Under the pieces are notes generated by a model. The model ran no database searches and had not been told where the DNA came from. It saw only the letters and a program-made list of their open reading frames with translations. A stretch of DNA of 64,000 nt from Erodium maritimum (taxonomy: Eukaryota > Streptophyta > Magnoliopsida > Geraniales > Geraniaceae), in the NCBI GenBank assembly GCA_963921825.1, contig OY997589.1:17629735-17693734 (forward strand), in the 5' to 3' direction. Both the position numbers and the translations under genes were made by a program. Below, in pieces: positions 24,481 to 35,949 of this stretch (the stretch's first letter is position 1; each line of letters opens with the position of its first letter).

Positions 24481-25085
24481 GTCTTGGGTGGCCATGAGAG
24501 CCCGTGTTATTATTATTGAGTTTGGGTGGCCATGAGAGCCCGTGTTATTATTATTAGGTTTGGGTGGCCATGAGAGCACGTGTTATTATTATTGAGTTTG
24601 GGTGGCCATGAGAGCCCGTGTTATTATTATTGAGTTTGGGTGGCCATGAGAGCCGTGTTATTATTATTGAGTTTGGGTGGCCATGAGAGCCTGTGTTATT
24701 ATTGTCGAGTCTTGGGTGGCCATGAGAGTCTGTGGTATTATTATTGGTGTTTTGGGTGGCCGTGACTGCCCGTGGGGTTGTGAACCCGTACTTTACCGTT
24801 GGTGTCTTGGGTGGCCATGAGGTCCCGTTGGGTTGTTGAACCCGTGTTACTTTATTGTTGGTGTCTTGGGTGGCCGTGAGTGTCGTTGGGTCGTTGAACC
24901 CGTGTTGCTTTATTGTTGGTGCCTTGGGTGGACGTGAGTGCCGTGGGGTTGTTGAGCCCGTGAGTTACCGTTGGTGTGTCTTGGGAGGCCGTGAGTGCCC
25001 GTGAGGTCGTCGAGTCCGTGTTTTACTGTTGGTGTCTTGTATGGCCATGAGTGCCTGTGGAGTGTTGAACTGGTCTTGTTACTGT
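24481..25085 (+). repeat. Tandem array inside the LTR: TTGGGTGGCCATGAG units
   Basis: About 13 units each begin with TTGGGTGGCCATGAG or a close variant. The first seven are about 38 bp long and end in a TTATTATTATTG tract. The remaining units are about 55-59 bp and carry an added GTTGAACCCGTG segment. The two length classes in succession suggest amplification in two rounds. Confidence 0.85.
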
Positions 25086-25118
25086 TGGTTGAACCTTGCT
25101 TGTGATTGTGTTTGCGGA

Positions 25119-25355
25119 TCCCGGTAGGTTGCAAGCATTCGTTGGCTGGCCTGACCAAGTTTGAATCCCAGTAGGTTGCAAGCATTCTTGGGCTGGGCTG
25201 ACCAAGTTTGAGTATCAACAGGTTGTAAGCATTCTTTGGCTAGCCTGATCCGAGTTTGAGTATCAACAGGTTGTAAGCATTCTTGGGCTAGCCTGGTCCG
25301 TGTTCAAGTATCAACAGGTTGTGAGCATTCTTTGGCTAGCCTGATCCGTGTTCGT
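25119..25355 (+). repeat. Second tandem array inside the LTR, about 50-bp units
   Basis: Five units share GTAGGTTGCAAGCATTC (later AACAGGTTGTAAGCATTC), then TTGGGCTAGCCTGAYC and GAGTATC. A two-copy repeat of GCGATCCTTTGTGATCTTG follows at about 25388-25435. Confidence 0.85.
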
Positions 25356-25985
25356 GTGAGTGGGGGAGGTTACTGAGCAGCTGGTATGCGATCCTTTGTG
25401 ATCTTGTTTGGTGTGCGATCCTTTGTGATCTTGGGTGTTGCGTGGTGGTCTCTTGAGTCTTTGGAGGAGGTCGTCAATCGTTGTGTCGGGTCTACTTTAC
25501 GTGTCAAGTGTCGAGTCATTCGAGGAAGGTCACCGTGGGTGTGTGTCAGTCGGAGTACTTGAGTTGGGGATAGTGATCTGTGGTGTTGAGTTTGTTATTG
25601 GTGTTACCGGTTTTGTCTGCTAATTATGCCGTAGTCAGTCTGTTATCTGTGGTTGTGAGCGAACACTCACCCCTAGCTGCTTTTCCTACAGGTCCCGTTC
25701 GCAGGCTGGACTAGGTGAGCTTCTGAAGCTTGAAGCGGGTTCTGGGTTATTTTGAGTCTAGTGACGTGTACCATGTTTTTGTCCAATTGTTGGGACTTAT
25801 TTTGAGTTGTACATATTATTTTGTTGAACTAAACTGGTATTTTAAGGTGAATTAATGGAAAAGGTTTCAAAGTGTTCTTTATTTTAAATGTTCGCGTCCC
25901 GAGTTCGGTTCGCTGAAATTGGGGCGTGACAGGTAGCCTACCCCCCATGACCCGGTCCCTCTAACCAATCCTGGATTAGCGAGGA

Positions 25986-25988
25986 CCC

Positions 25989-26019
<31 letters not shown>
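25986..26019 (+). repeat. Poly-C(20) followed by (AC)7
   Basis: Twenty C residues pass directly into seven AC units. This is a compound low-complexity tract; its true length is uncertain because such runs are prone to sequencing and assembly error. Confidence 0.8.
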
Positions 26020-26020
<1 letters not shown>

Positions 26021-28779
26021 TCATTTTCTGCTTCGTTGTTTCTGTTTTTGATTTTGTCGTTTCTGTCAAATGATGTTATTTAGTGATGTTGTTGTCTAAG
26101 ATGCAAATTAGATTATGTCTACAGGTCCATGAGCGCCTGAAAAACCTACGGGGGTCTCCGACATATTCTGAAGTCTAAGGTCGTTGGACCAAGTTATGTT
26201 ATGATCGATTGGCATTATTAATAGAAATCCTCTGTCACCTGTTTAAATAAATAGAAGACGGACAAAATAATACCTCTTTTAGTCTAAAAAAATTACATCA
26301 AGCAATTTGAGTTAGATTATGAGCGACCTAGTTATCTTGTTTAGACACAATCTGAATCACTACATTTTTTAGAACAACGAAATAAGATTTAACATCTTTT
26401 AAAATACGACCCTCTAGAGTCTTGAAGAAGCACCAATTAACAGCCGCACCAAGTTCGAAGCATCCAAATCCATCGAAACCATGTATCAATCCAACTCTTT
26501 TTTTACAACCATGATTTTTTTTAGGGGGAACAACCTACTTGGTAGAAAACACAAGAACTCACCCATCTTGATTGATAGCACACCAATATACCTATTGAGT
26601 TGTCATTGTCAGTGGCTTTCTCAACAACATTTTTAGGTGCAGATAGTGAACCAAAGGATGATCACGCGGTAGGTATCTCATTGTTTATAAATACTATAAC
26701 CAAAAGCTTTCACTTACCTAGGGTAGTTTTAATTTATTTCTTTTACACTTTACAACTTTCGCTCATATAAGCTATCTGGTGGGTGAAAGGGGGATGGAGC
26801 AACCACAACCCTAAAGGTTCTACAAAGAGGAGGGGAGAGGAGGAACAACACTAGCTAGGAGGAGCATGCAATTAAACCATGATAAAAGAGTGCAAGTAAT
26901 GAAAGGTGAATCATGCATATTAGAAATGAGTACAAGTGTGTGATATTTTGGCATGATTGAACTTCCATGATGGTCTGTAAAGCGACTCAAGTTGGTATGC
27001 AGAGTTTAGAAAGAAAACATGTACCAACCACTTAGGTGATTTTCTAAAGATAACATGAAACAACCATTAGTCAGGTCATTACACCCTTACCCCATCGACA
27101 ATCCCTGCAACTTTCTTTGGCCCTAACAATTGTCTACCTAACGAGTGCTAAGCATCCCTAAGACTAACATAAAAGTGGAATGGGGAACGTGAGTACGTGA
27201 CCATAAAGTAGAGACGTATCTCTTACCTAGGTAAGGGTAGAATGTATACCCATATTAGAATACGTTCTTATTCTTATTTGATTGGTATTGATTGTAGAAT
27301 TCCAATAACTGCCTACCCAGTGGTAAAGGAAATTATTTATCCCCCCCAGTATGAGACAACATCTTTCAGTCCCCAAGCTGCGGTTATGATGAATTTCAAC
27401 TAGGAATCTTGGTATGTGGCGTCACCCCAGACTACACCTCGTTGTTCCGCAATGACTACTCTAGGGAGCCTATTGATCAACAGTCACAATCTTGGTTGAC
27501 AAGTCGGTTCTATCACATGGGTAGTGTCTAGACTTGGTCCCGGGTCGAGTTGGAGATTAAAATTGGATTTTCAACCCCCACTCGACCCGAGAGGTCAAGA
27601 TCTCCCTAATCAACTAACATTTCCTTTTCCAAGTTTTTAATCATTCGATTATTAACATTTTTTGCTTGTGCTTTAGATCAGTCCTCAAATTAATAAATAA
27701 CTTTAAAGTTGGCTTCTTTCCTTTTCCCCAAGTCATTTCATGAAAAATAGAGCTATCATTGACTAAACCACCTAAATAGTTCAACCCCAAGCTAACTCAA
27801 ACCATGAATTTGACCTAGATGGAATTGAAATGAAACGTAGAAGGAAGAAGACTTGAATGATCACCAAAATTCACATGGAATCACACAAGCAACTCAAATC
27901 ATGGTATCATAAATTCATTTATCATAACATCACATGCCATTGAGAAAATGAGGTTCTAAAAATGAATCAACAAAGTTTTCAATACAACCATTCAAGGTAC
28001 AAGAATCATGAATAAAAGAGGAGTAGAGTTAAAAAGTACTCTAAGCACAATGCTCTATCTTCTCAGACCGATCAAGGTCGCTCACTCTTCTAAACGCCCT
28101 CCGATGGATATATAACTCTCCCTCTAAGGGTATAACGTCCTCTCGCTCCCTTGGACAGTCCATCTTGTAGAATATCTCTCTAATGGTCTCTCGATGTGTG
28201 GAAGCTCTCCAAATCCCAAGCTCAAGCCTTTTAGTTATAGGCTCAGTGGACCACCCTACACGGTGCGTATAAGGTGAATCTTCACACCGTGTAAACTACG
28301 CAAACTCCATGGCGTGTAGGTGAATCATCCACGACGTGGAGTATAGTACGACGTGAAGTCGGGCATACACGATGTGCATGTAACTGTCGCTGCCCTAACC
28401 CAAATGCGTCCTCTTTCAAGATGTTGCCATGTGTCGTCTTCATCTACTCGACGTGGAGGTAGTGAGCTCTGCAACGTCTACATACATGGTCAAGAATAAG
28501 CTGCTTTCTTTCGGATTTGACTTGGCTTTGTTCTTGCTCTTCCTCTCACAAACTTCCACCTTGAGCTACCCACAACGGAGAACACAATAGAGCGATGAGA
28601 AGAAAACAAAAAAGGAAAATAAAATCGTGTAATATATGCTAAAATGGGAACAAAAAAAGATTAAATTAAGGGAAATGTCATCTATTAGCACATACAGATG
28701 ATCATTCATCAAGCTCCCACAGTTAAACTTTTCTCGTCCAAAGAAAGGTAGACACGCGTGAGCCAACGACGAGAGATCA
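26020..28779. other. Gene-less spacer, probably decayed repeats
   Basis: No coding region or clear element is seen. The sequence is AT-rich with unrecognised moderately complex DNA at 27100-27600. A cluster of CACG-CGTG near-palindromes occurs at 28255-28460. It may be old retroelement DNA but shows no diagnostic motif. Confidence 0.35.
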
Positions 28780-29082
28780 CTGGAAGGAGTCGACGCGGAT
28801 GTTGGAGGAATTGGAAGGGGCCAAAAGAGGGTTGTAGACATTGTACACGAGCACTTCAAGGAAGCCCATTGAAAGCACGCATTCGAAAGCCTCTCTCATG
28901 CTTTTGTCGTCGGAGTAGTCGATTCGTATGGGAAACACTTGATCCTTGGCCTTCCTGGATATATCCTTGTCCAATCTAAAAAGCATATCCTACCTTGCAG
29001 GCGATCGACTGCCCTAACTTCGCCCCCACACCTACAATGGTCGTTATGCCTCTCGTCGAGGTCGTACTGGCATGGTGACATG
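28780..29082 (-). pseudogene. Partial pseudogene of the SDR-like gene (exon 1 only)
   Basis: Read on the minus strand this matches exon 1 of the gene at 18996-20033. TTSTRGITTIVGVGAKLGQ parallels STGSARGIAAIVGVGPKLG, FPIRIDYSDDKSMREAFE parallels FAIRIDCSDARSVIEAFE, and GFLEVLVYNVYNPLLAPSN parallels GFLEVLVYNAYHPLSSAPSN. About 45 bp around the first helix are missing and the frame changes there. The match stops abruptly at DSFQ, before the exon end, and exons 2-4 are absent. It has the same orientation as the intact gene. It is a truncated old duplicate and cannot encode a working SDR. Confidence 0.85.
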
Positions 29083-29185
29083 ACCTGAGTAAGCGGAGGT
29101 CGACAATGAGTATTGTGCTAACGTTTACCGATAATACTTGAGGACCGCCGATTCGGAGATCAACCCACGATCTCAAGCGCAACTT

Positions 29186-29389
29186 AAGAATCATTGGGGT
29201 AAGAACTTAAAGAAGGTGAAGAAATTCAACGATATTTATTGATGGCGTGTCCAACAACGCCTTCTCGACTCGACCGGTCGGGAAATATTAGATGCGACCT
29301 TTGCCGAGTACTACATGACGTATCATATTCTATTCAATAAATTTCATTTGTGGGATTTCGTCAAAGATGAAGCTAAAGGGTGTCTCTAA
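29186..29389 (+). pseudogene. PIF/Harbinger ORF1 fragment
   Basis: The plus strand reads KNHWGKNLKKVKKFNDIY, a TGA, then RVQQRLLDSTGREILDA and FHLWDFVKDEAKG. A trihelix-like KNHW...FN..Y block followed 40-50 residues later by a W..VKDE block is characteristic of the ORF1 protein of plant PIF/Harbinger transposons. It abuts the SDR pseudogene and is not part of the element that begins at 29701. No inverted repeats were found around it. Confidence 0.5.
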
Positions 29390-30239
29390 GTCGAAATAGT
29401 TTAATCTCGTAATCGTTTATGTAATGTCATTTCGTTCAAATAAATTTATAATTTCATATTTTTCAAATGTGAGATAAAATTTTAAAATTTTAATATGTAC
29501 GCCGAGTCAAGCTCTTAAGTCAACATATTTATTAATATCGTAACAACTTGGTATAACAACTTAGTGTAAACATCACAATATAACTAACAATGTTAAAGAC
29601 AAAAAGAATGGTGGGTAAAAAAAATCTTGCTAGTCCCGTTAACATTCGGAAAGAGTTCAACAAATTCAAGACTTATCTTCAATCATTAAAGTGATAGTAA
29701 GAGCATGTACAATGGGTCATACCGGATGATTAAATCGGATGATCAAACCGTATGTTGACTATGCAAGATTATGATTTGTAGGCCCTGAAATAAATTGTGC
29801 TCTACAGTGGTACAAACCGGATAGGGGCCCGTATTGTGAGTGGATGTTGACTGGATGATGATTGTATGCTGAATTGATATTTTGCTAATTTAATTAAAAA
29901 AATTAGTAGACCATTAAACGTTATATAAAAATGAATTACGTTTGATAAAAATAATTAATAATAAAATAAATTACTTATAAATAATGTTAACACACATAAA
30001 AATGAACTTCAACTTTTATTCATCCCCTTTTAATACAAACCCAACAAAATACAAGTTGAAACATACAATCCATGTCCACCTCGTGGTTGTTGTTGAATAC
30101 GTTTCATTTCTTGATCAAGGTCTTTTAGTCGTGCCCATAATCGGGACATCATCATACCGTGTCGGGTCACCTACTCGTCGTCGTAGTTGGTGATGTCCTT
30201 ATCCTTCAAGACCTCGTATTGGACGAAGAGTTGTTGCAA

Positions 30240-31599
30240 TTAGTGGGATAAGTAATGATATTGGCGGCCCCTTTCAACCATTATTCGTGCTGCTTCGTCT
30301 TTTGCTCGTTCTATGTCCGCCAAGACAGCCATTTGGTCGGTGAAGGTCTGCCCCTTCCTCTTTGAAGACTTCTTGTCCAACGGTTTTTCAGGAGGGGGTC
30401 TTCGAGAAGGACCTCCCTCGATCATATGAGAAGGGGTCCTTGAGAACCTCCCTCAATCGTATGAGAAGGGGGTATTTCTTGAGAACCGTCATCGGTCGGT
30501 TCGGAACGTGGACATTCTTGTTGGGAGTCACCATCGAGAGGTGTGTAATCTTCACCAATACTAGTGGGTGGGGCTGAGCTGTAATTCCCAGCCTCATCCA
30601 ACCGTTTTCGGCGTACAATAGAGATGGTGTCTTCCTCGGCGGTGAACTTTTCCTCGTTCTCAAGCATCTCAACCCAATGGTCGAGCTCTAAATTTTTTGG
30701 GTCACCCCTCACCCATCTTTCTCTAGTATATTGCGCCACATCTCCTTTGCCGCCCTCATATGGTCATCGTGGTTCCATCCGCTATGGCACTCGGCCTTCG
30801 AAAGCTTCAAAAAACCGAGGAACCTCTTCACGCGCGCCTAAAGGGTGTTCCAATGGTTCTTCTCCGTTTTCCACTCGAAGTGCGGGTGAACTCCTCCCTC
30901 GTTGTACCGATTTGTTACTGTGCACCAGAATGTGTTACCTAATTGGGAGTTGCCCCTAATCAGATATTTTGATGTCTGAAGCCATTTGCTTATGAGGTTT
31001 TTCTCCGCTTCGATGGACCATCTTTTCCTCTCTTTTGTTCCACGAACCGTTCGTGGTTGGGAAGCACTTACCGAGGATGATTGGGATGACATACGAGTGT
31101 CGTTGTTGTCGGGCAAGTGATGTAGCCATGGTGGGTAATCGGCGTACCCATAGTAGTTGGGTGGTTGGTTGTGTTGAGGTGGACTCGGATAACTTTGTAG
31201 TGGAACCGGGTAGCTTTCCGGTGGACCCAGGTAGCTTTGCGATGGACACGGGTATGGGTTGTACGGATGTGGGAACATGTAGTTTTTCCCGGGGTTGAAT
31301 GGAATTGGACCTGTGTTGAATTGACCTGGACATGTGTTCAAACATAGCATTTATATCAACTGCATATATAAATTTAAAAACTAAATTATAAGACTAAATT
31401 AAAAAAAAACTAAATTATCGTGTTTGAAAGTACCTAAGCTTGAACCCGGTGGCATATAATGGGAGAAAGCGGAGTTCTCGGACGGTTGCATCAACTGGTC
31501 GCGGAAGCTGCACAGGTCATCGGGTGACAATCCGAAATCGTCCGTCCTTTGTTGTTCTTCATCCGATGAATGCGAACGTTGAGTTTTCGAGTCGGACAT
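30240..31599 (-). pseudogene. Harbinger ORF1 (Myb/SANT-like DNA-binding protein), decayed
   Basis: On the minus strand the protein starts MSDSKTQRSHSSDEEQQRT, then a probable intron (about 31432-31353). A Pro/Tyr-rich stretch (YPVPLQSYPSPPQHNQPP) follows. Next comes the Myb/SANT-like domain RKRWSIEAEKNLISKWLQTS and NTFWCTVTNRYNEG, then WKTEKNHWNTL. The C-terminal third is acidic and ends in the charged ADIERAKDEAARIMVERG helix. The order matches the plant Harbinger ORF1 protein, which partners the transposase. At least three frame changes and a stop interrupt it. Confidence 0.75.
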
Positions 31600-31683
31600 T
31601 TTTTGATATGGAGAATGGGAGAGTGAAATTATAGAGTGAGAGAGTGAAATTGTCGAAGGGTTGGTGTGAAATGAGAATGGATT

Positions 31684-31713
31684 GGGGGGTGGGGGGTGGG
31701 GGTGGGGGGAGGG
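31684..31713 (+). repeat. G-rich tract with G-quadruplex potential
   Basis: Five successive runs of three to six G are separated by single T or A bases, fitting the pattern for an intramolecular G-quadruplex. It lies in the upstream region of the Harbinger ORF1, inside element 2. Confidence 0.6.
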
Positions 31714-32034
31714 TGTATTTATAGGGTTAGAATTTAAGGGTTTTATGAATAATAAATTTTTTTACCGTTGATTTTCGACCGTTGCCAACAGTCGAAATTT
31801 TTTCTTCAAAATGCCACGTGTCAAGTGGTGATTGGCGAAGGCGGCGACCCGTGTGGAACGACCTGCGGCCCATGTTTCTGGGGCGTGAGTCGCGGGCCGC
31901 AGACCGAACCGCATTTTTGCGGTTCGCAGGCCGTAAAAGCGACGCCCCACAGCGTATCGTCCCACGAACCCCAAAATTACGGTTCGGTTTGCGGGTCGCA
32001 ACACGGGCCCATCACTATAACAAAAGTATTATAA

Positions 32035-34256
32035 TCTTTATTTTCAAAAAAAGATATCCTTTCCGTTCTAGGCAGGTGACTTCAAAGTTAGTAACCTTAG
32101 TAAGCAACATTGTCTGGTTATTCTTCAAACTAATCCATGTGGAAGAATATCATTCACACGCATTTCATTTACAATAAGTTGGAGCAATATTCGTAGAAAC
32201 ACCGAGCCATAAAACTTGTTTTTGTGGGCGCTTCTGCCGCTCTCTTTTCATGTATTGGACATGGGGAACATATCATGTGTCCTCCATTCTTCTAAATTTA
32301 ATTCTCATTAAAATTGTCAACCTACAATCGTAGAAGGAAAGAACGCATGTAACACAATGAAATTGGGAAAATAATACAAACCTCCATAATCTATTGTTTA
32401 GTCTCATGTGAAAAGATGGACAATCTCGGTCTACATCTTATTGCTAACGTATTATCCGTGAAATAAAAATGTATGAACAAAATAAGTTGTTAGGGTACGA
32501 TTATAATTGATGAGATACACTGACTTAATGCGTAGAAAAGTCACAACTTTTACAATAGAATACATGTTTCTCTCACGACAAAAGAGACAAGTTAATGTAA
32601 GACATCATATATCGTAGTTCCATCATATATACAGGGGATCGAAAGTGTTACTCATTGCCATGTTTATCACCATGATATTCTTAGGAACTCGAAAACGTTT
32701 ACCAATCATATATAGCTACTACTCCCACATCAACCAAACATGCAATGAGTGACACCATCACCCAAGCATATGGATAGGATTTCAGAGTAGCTGGCTACGA
32801 TCATGAAGAAGACGTATTCGTATAGATAGGAAGGTACACACTCAAATAACTCATCAATCATTAACAATGGACCCTCCCATTCCCAACCTAACTTCTTAAC
32901 TTCTACTGCTATGGTATGGTACCTGTGCTTTTTTAGTGGGATACACTAGGTATTGTAATATATGTATATGTAAACACTAAATATTTGTCTATGTTTTCTG
33001 TTCGATAGATTCAATATGAACTCTATGTAAAAATTGAATGTATTATTATATTTAAATCTATAATTTTATTTTGATTAATCCAAATTGAAGCCAAATAATT
33101 TATTAGGACAAAACTCTCAATATATATACATTTTTTCTTCAAAATCAAAACCTTCAAGAATAATAAAGTTTCTAATGTTTAAATCCATATGTTACCCACA
33201 TGTCCTCTTTTACAAGGTATGATTAGAATTCAAAACAGTAGATCTTACACTTTTATAAAGATCTCTATGTCATTTTATTTCAAGCCTCTAGCTATGATCT
33301 TCATGATAGTGTAACAAAAATATCTGTATCTTTTTTTCTTGAAATATGATTTATTATTAGATACCAGCCAACTAATTAAAGTTGATCTGACATGGACTAC
33401 CCTGTGACAACACAATACAGTACAATACAATACTATACCCTTTCGTTAATGGACAACCTTTACAAAAGAAAGAGGAACATGAAGAAGTTGATGTACAATC
33501 TTTCACAAGAAGGCCAAAACTACAAGTTATATGGATAGAGCTTCATATTACATCAACGACCTTTGCCGCATGACATGACATGACACCACATCAATTCATT
33601 CACCTCCGCCCTCAAATACGTACCTTGTCTCATATTCTATAAATAATTTATTGTTGTGAAATCTTTTTCTTAATTGCAACTAATTAGTTTACAAAAGTAT
33701 TTATCCCGCATCATATATAGTCCGAATAGTTTCAATCTGGTCTGCAGGTCGATTGCCATATTAGGATAAGGAAGGTTTTGTAGTATGTTAAATTACTATC
33801 CGTTTCAGGAAGGTTTTGTAGCATGTATGTTAAATTACACAGATGCATTGAACCTATAAAATAAAAGTGAAAAGGAAAGCAGGGTTAGAACAGAATCCAA
33901 AGTGGCCAATGAGAAAAAGAAGCATCCTTTTCATCCACTTTTAATGACTTTTGGCTGGCAAAAGATAACAAGCCCCATATAATAAATTAATAATCATTAT
34001 TGACTGTGCAAGGCGGATCCAAAATGGTCCCAAGGGATCCATTTTCATTTATGGATTGGATTGCACAAGGATCTCTCTATTCCTTGCCCCACATCCCTCT
34101 TCCTTCACTCATTCCTTTCAGCTAAGTCCAAAAGCCACTTCATTAACCAAACCAATTTTATACGGATTTTGGTTATAGCCTAAACTAAATTGTTATTATT
34201 TTTGACATAATCTTGACAACTTTATTAATAAAATAAATAAATAATAACACGATTAA
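32035..34256. other. AT-rich gene-less spacer
   Basis: No open frame of note, RNA gene or element boundary was found in this 2.2-kb stretch. It is uniformly AT-rich, as in ordinary plant intergenic DNA. Confidence 0.45.
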
Positions 34257-35787
34257 GAGATAACTTCAAAAGGTTACATAAAACTATACGCGTTTATCAT
34301 TTACATACCTACTTCTATTTTTATTTCAGATGACACCCCAAACTATGTATTTTTTTATCATTGTTTGGTTTTCTGTCAGCTTTTCTGTTAAATTTTACAG
34401 AAATGACGAAATTGCCCTTGTCTTCATTTTTCTTTATTTATCCTAAAGTCAATCTTGACTATCAAAAATTACAAAAATACCATTATATATATTTTTCTTT
34501 TATATATACATCTATTTCCTCAATTTCAATATTTCTTTTATTTTCTTTCTTAAAAATAATTTATTTTTATCTTATTTATTTTCTTCATGAATTTTTAAAT
34601 TTTGATCTTATTATTATTATTTTCCCCTATTATTACTATTTTCCATAACTTTTTTTTGTAAGTTTTTATTACTAATATCTAAATTCACATATTTACAAAA
34701 ATTAAAGAAATTTTAAAAAAATCTAATTTCAGTTTCATTTGAAAATATTTATTATTAATTCTTTTAAAAATTTACTATATTTCAGAATCTCCAAAATTTA
34801 CTAAAAATTTTCTTTTAAAAAACTAATATTCTTAAATGATTATAAAAACAATTAAAACATTAAATAAAAAAATAAAAGGATAGATCTCCTTATCCTTGAC
34901 CGGTTAAACCTATCCTTACATATCCTATCGCCTTGAAATGATAAATAAAAAACAAAAAAACAAAGTGAACTTCAAATCTCCAAAGCCACGGTGATGAAGA
35001 CGGCCGAACTCCGGTGAGACCCCGAGCTGCGAACAACGACGACTTCACGGGGAGGGGACGATGGTTTCACGGCGGTGGCTTCACAAGCTTCGAACCACAT
35101 GCCTCACCGACACCACCAGATTTGGGTATTCATCCGAAATTTGAGTTCACATCATGCCTCACCTCCACCGAATACGACGGCGACCACAACCTCCACTATT
35201 GCTCCGTTCACCCCCAAATCTGAGGTGCAACCCATTGCTCCGTTCATCCCCAAATCTGAGGTGCAGCCTTCGTCGATTGCTCCGTTCCGCTCACAATCTC
35301 GCGCTTTGCCTCCTCTATTTCTTCTCCTTCTTAGTAGCCCTCGATTTGGAATTCAAGCCCAGAGTTTAGCCATTGTTGGTTTGATTATGAGAGATGAAAC
35401 TGTGATGGGTTTTGCCGTGAAGTCATAGATCTTCCAAGATGAACGGCGAGGGAGAGGAGGAAGATGAACGGCCGGAGATAAGGATGAGGGTTGATGATTA
35501 AACTTATAATAATAAATAAATATTAAAATTTATTTTAATATGAAGAAATAATAAGAAATTTTTTAATGTGTAAGGGCATTTTTGTAAATATTTGAAAGTC
35601 ATAGTAGATATTAGGATTATAAGGCGAGGGTATTTTCGTCATTTCAGAAAAACTTAACAGATTTTTTGACAGAAAATAGACGGTGATAAAAAAATGTCAA
35701 GTTTGGGGTGCCATCTGAAATAAAAATAGAAATGGGTATGTAAGTGATAAACGCGTATATTTTTATGCGGCTTTTTGAAGTTATCCC
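34257..35787. mobile_element. Mutator-like element with ~220-bp inverted repeats and 9-bp duplication
   Basis: The exact 9-bp repeat CACGATTAA at 34248-34256 and 35788-35796 borders the element. Its ends are GAGATAACTTCAAAA on the left and, as reverse complement, GGGATAACTTCAAAA on the right. The inverted repeats continue for about 220 bp (TACGCGTTTATCA, TTTTATTTCAGATG and GAAATGACGAAA occur in both). A 9-bp duplication and long inverted repeats are diagnostic of MULEs. No transposase is encoded, so it is non-autonomous. The interior is very AT-rich except for 34985-35490. Confidence 0.85.
34985..35490 (+). other. GC-rich gene-like core of the MULE (Pack-MULE candidate)
   Basis: This 500-bp island is far richer in GC than the surrounding AT-rich element and resembles plant coding or leader sequence. 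Plus-strand frames of 117 and 71 codons overlap at 35075-35428 with repeated Pro/Ser-rich motifs (CCCAAATCTGAGGTGCA occurs twice, near 35212 and 35248). MULEs often capture host gene pieces, and this looks like such a capture. The source gene is not recognised. Confidence 0.45.
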
Positions 35788-35949
35788 CACGATTAATAAC
35801 AAACGGAAAGGAAAAAACATGTATATCAGAGACTCTAAAACTAAGGCTATCCCCCTATTCTTCAATTTGTTGTCATTTCTAAAAGTTTTATGATCATTTT
35901 CGGGTTTTTTATCCTTCTCTTTCTCAGTCCACACAACCAACGCAACCAA

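Larger units (their letters stand above)
22771..25931 (+). mobile_element. Solo LTR of a Ty3/Gypsy-type retrotransposon, about 3.2 kb
   Basis: The unit begins TGTAATAACCACTCC and ends GGGGCGTGACA, so it has the TG...CA borders of an LTR. The five bases before it (GGTGG) and after it (GGTAG) match at four of five positions, as for an aged target duplication. No internal coding region or second LTR is attached, so recombination has left a solo LTR. A gypsy-type source (Tekay/Del-like chromovirus by length and borders) is inferred. It contains two tandem arrays. The imperfect target duplication suggests it is older than the second solo LTR in this window. Confidence 0.68.
29701..32028 (-). mobile_element. 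PIF/Harbinger DNA transposon 2, ORF1 only
   Basis: The left end GAGCATGTACAATGGG follows TAA. The right end is decayed and placed at about 32028 by alignment with element 1 (shared GGGTCGCA...GGGCCC... stretch); TTA or TAA triplets border it, so the duplication is ambiguous. Inside the left end it shares AAACCGGATAGG and GATGATCAAAC with element 1. It contains the Myb-like ORF1 on the minus strand and no transposase, the complement of element 1. Confidence 0.65.

Noticed and set aside
24481-25355. CRISPR-like array of regular repeats
   Set aside because: Units are direct tandem copies without unique spacers, lie in a plant LTR, and have no associated genes.
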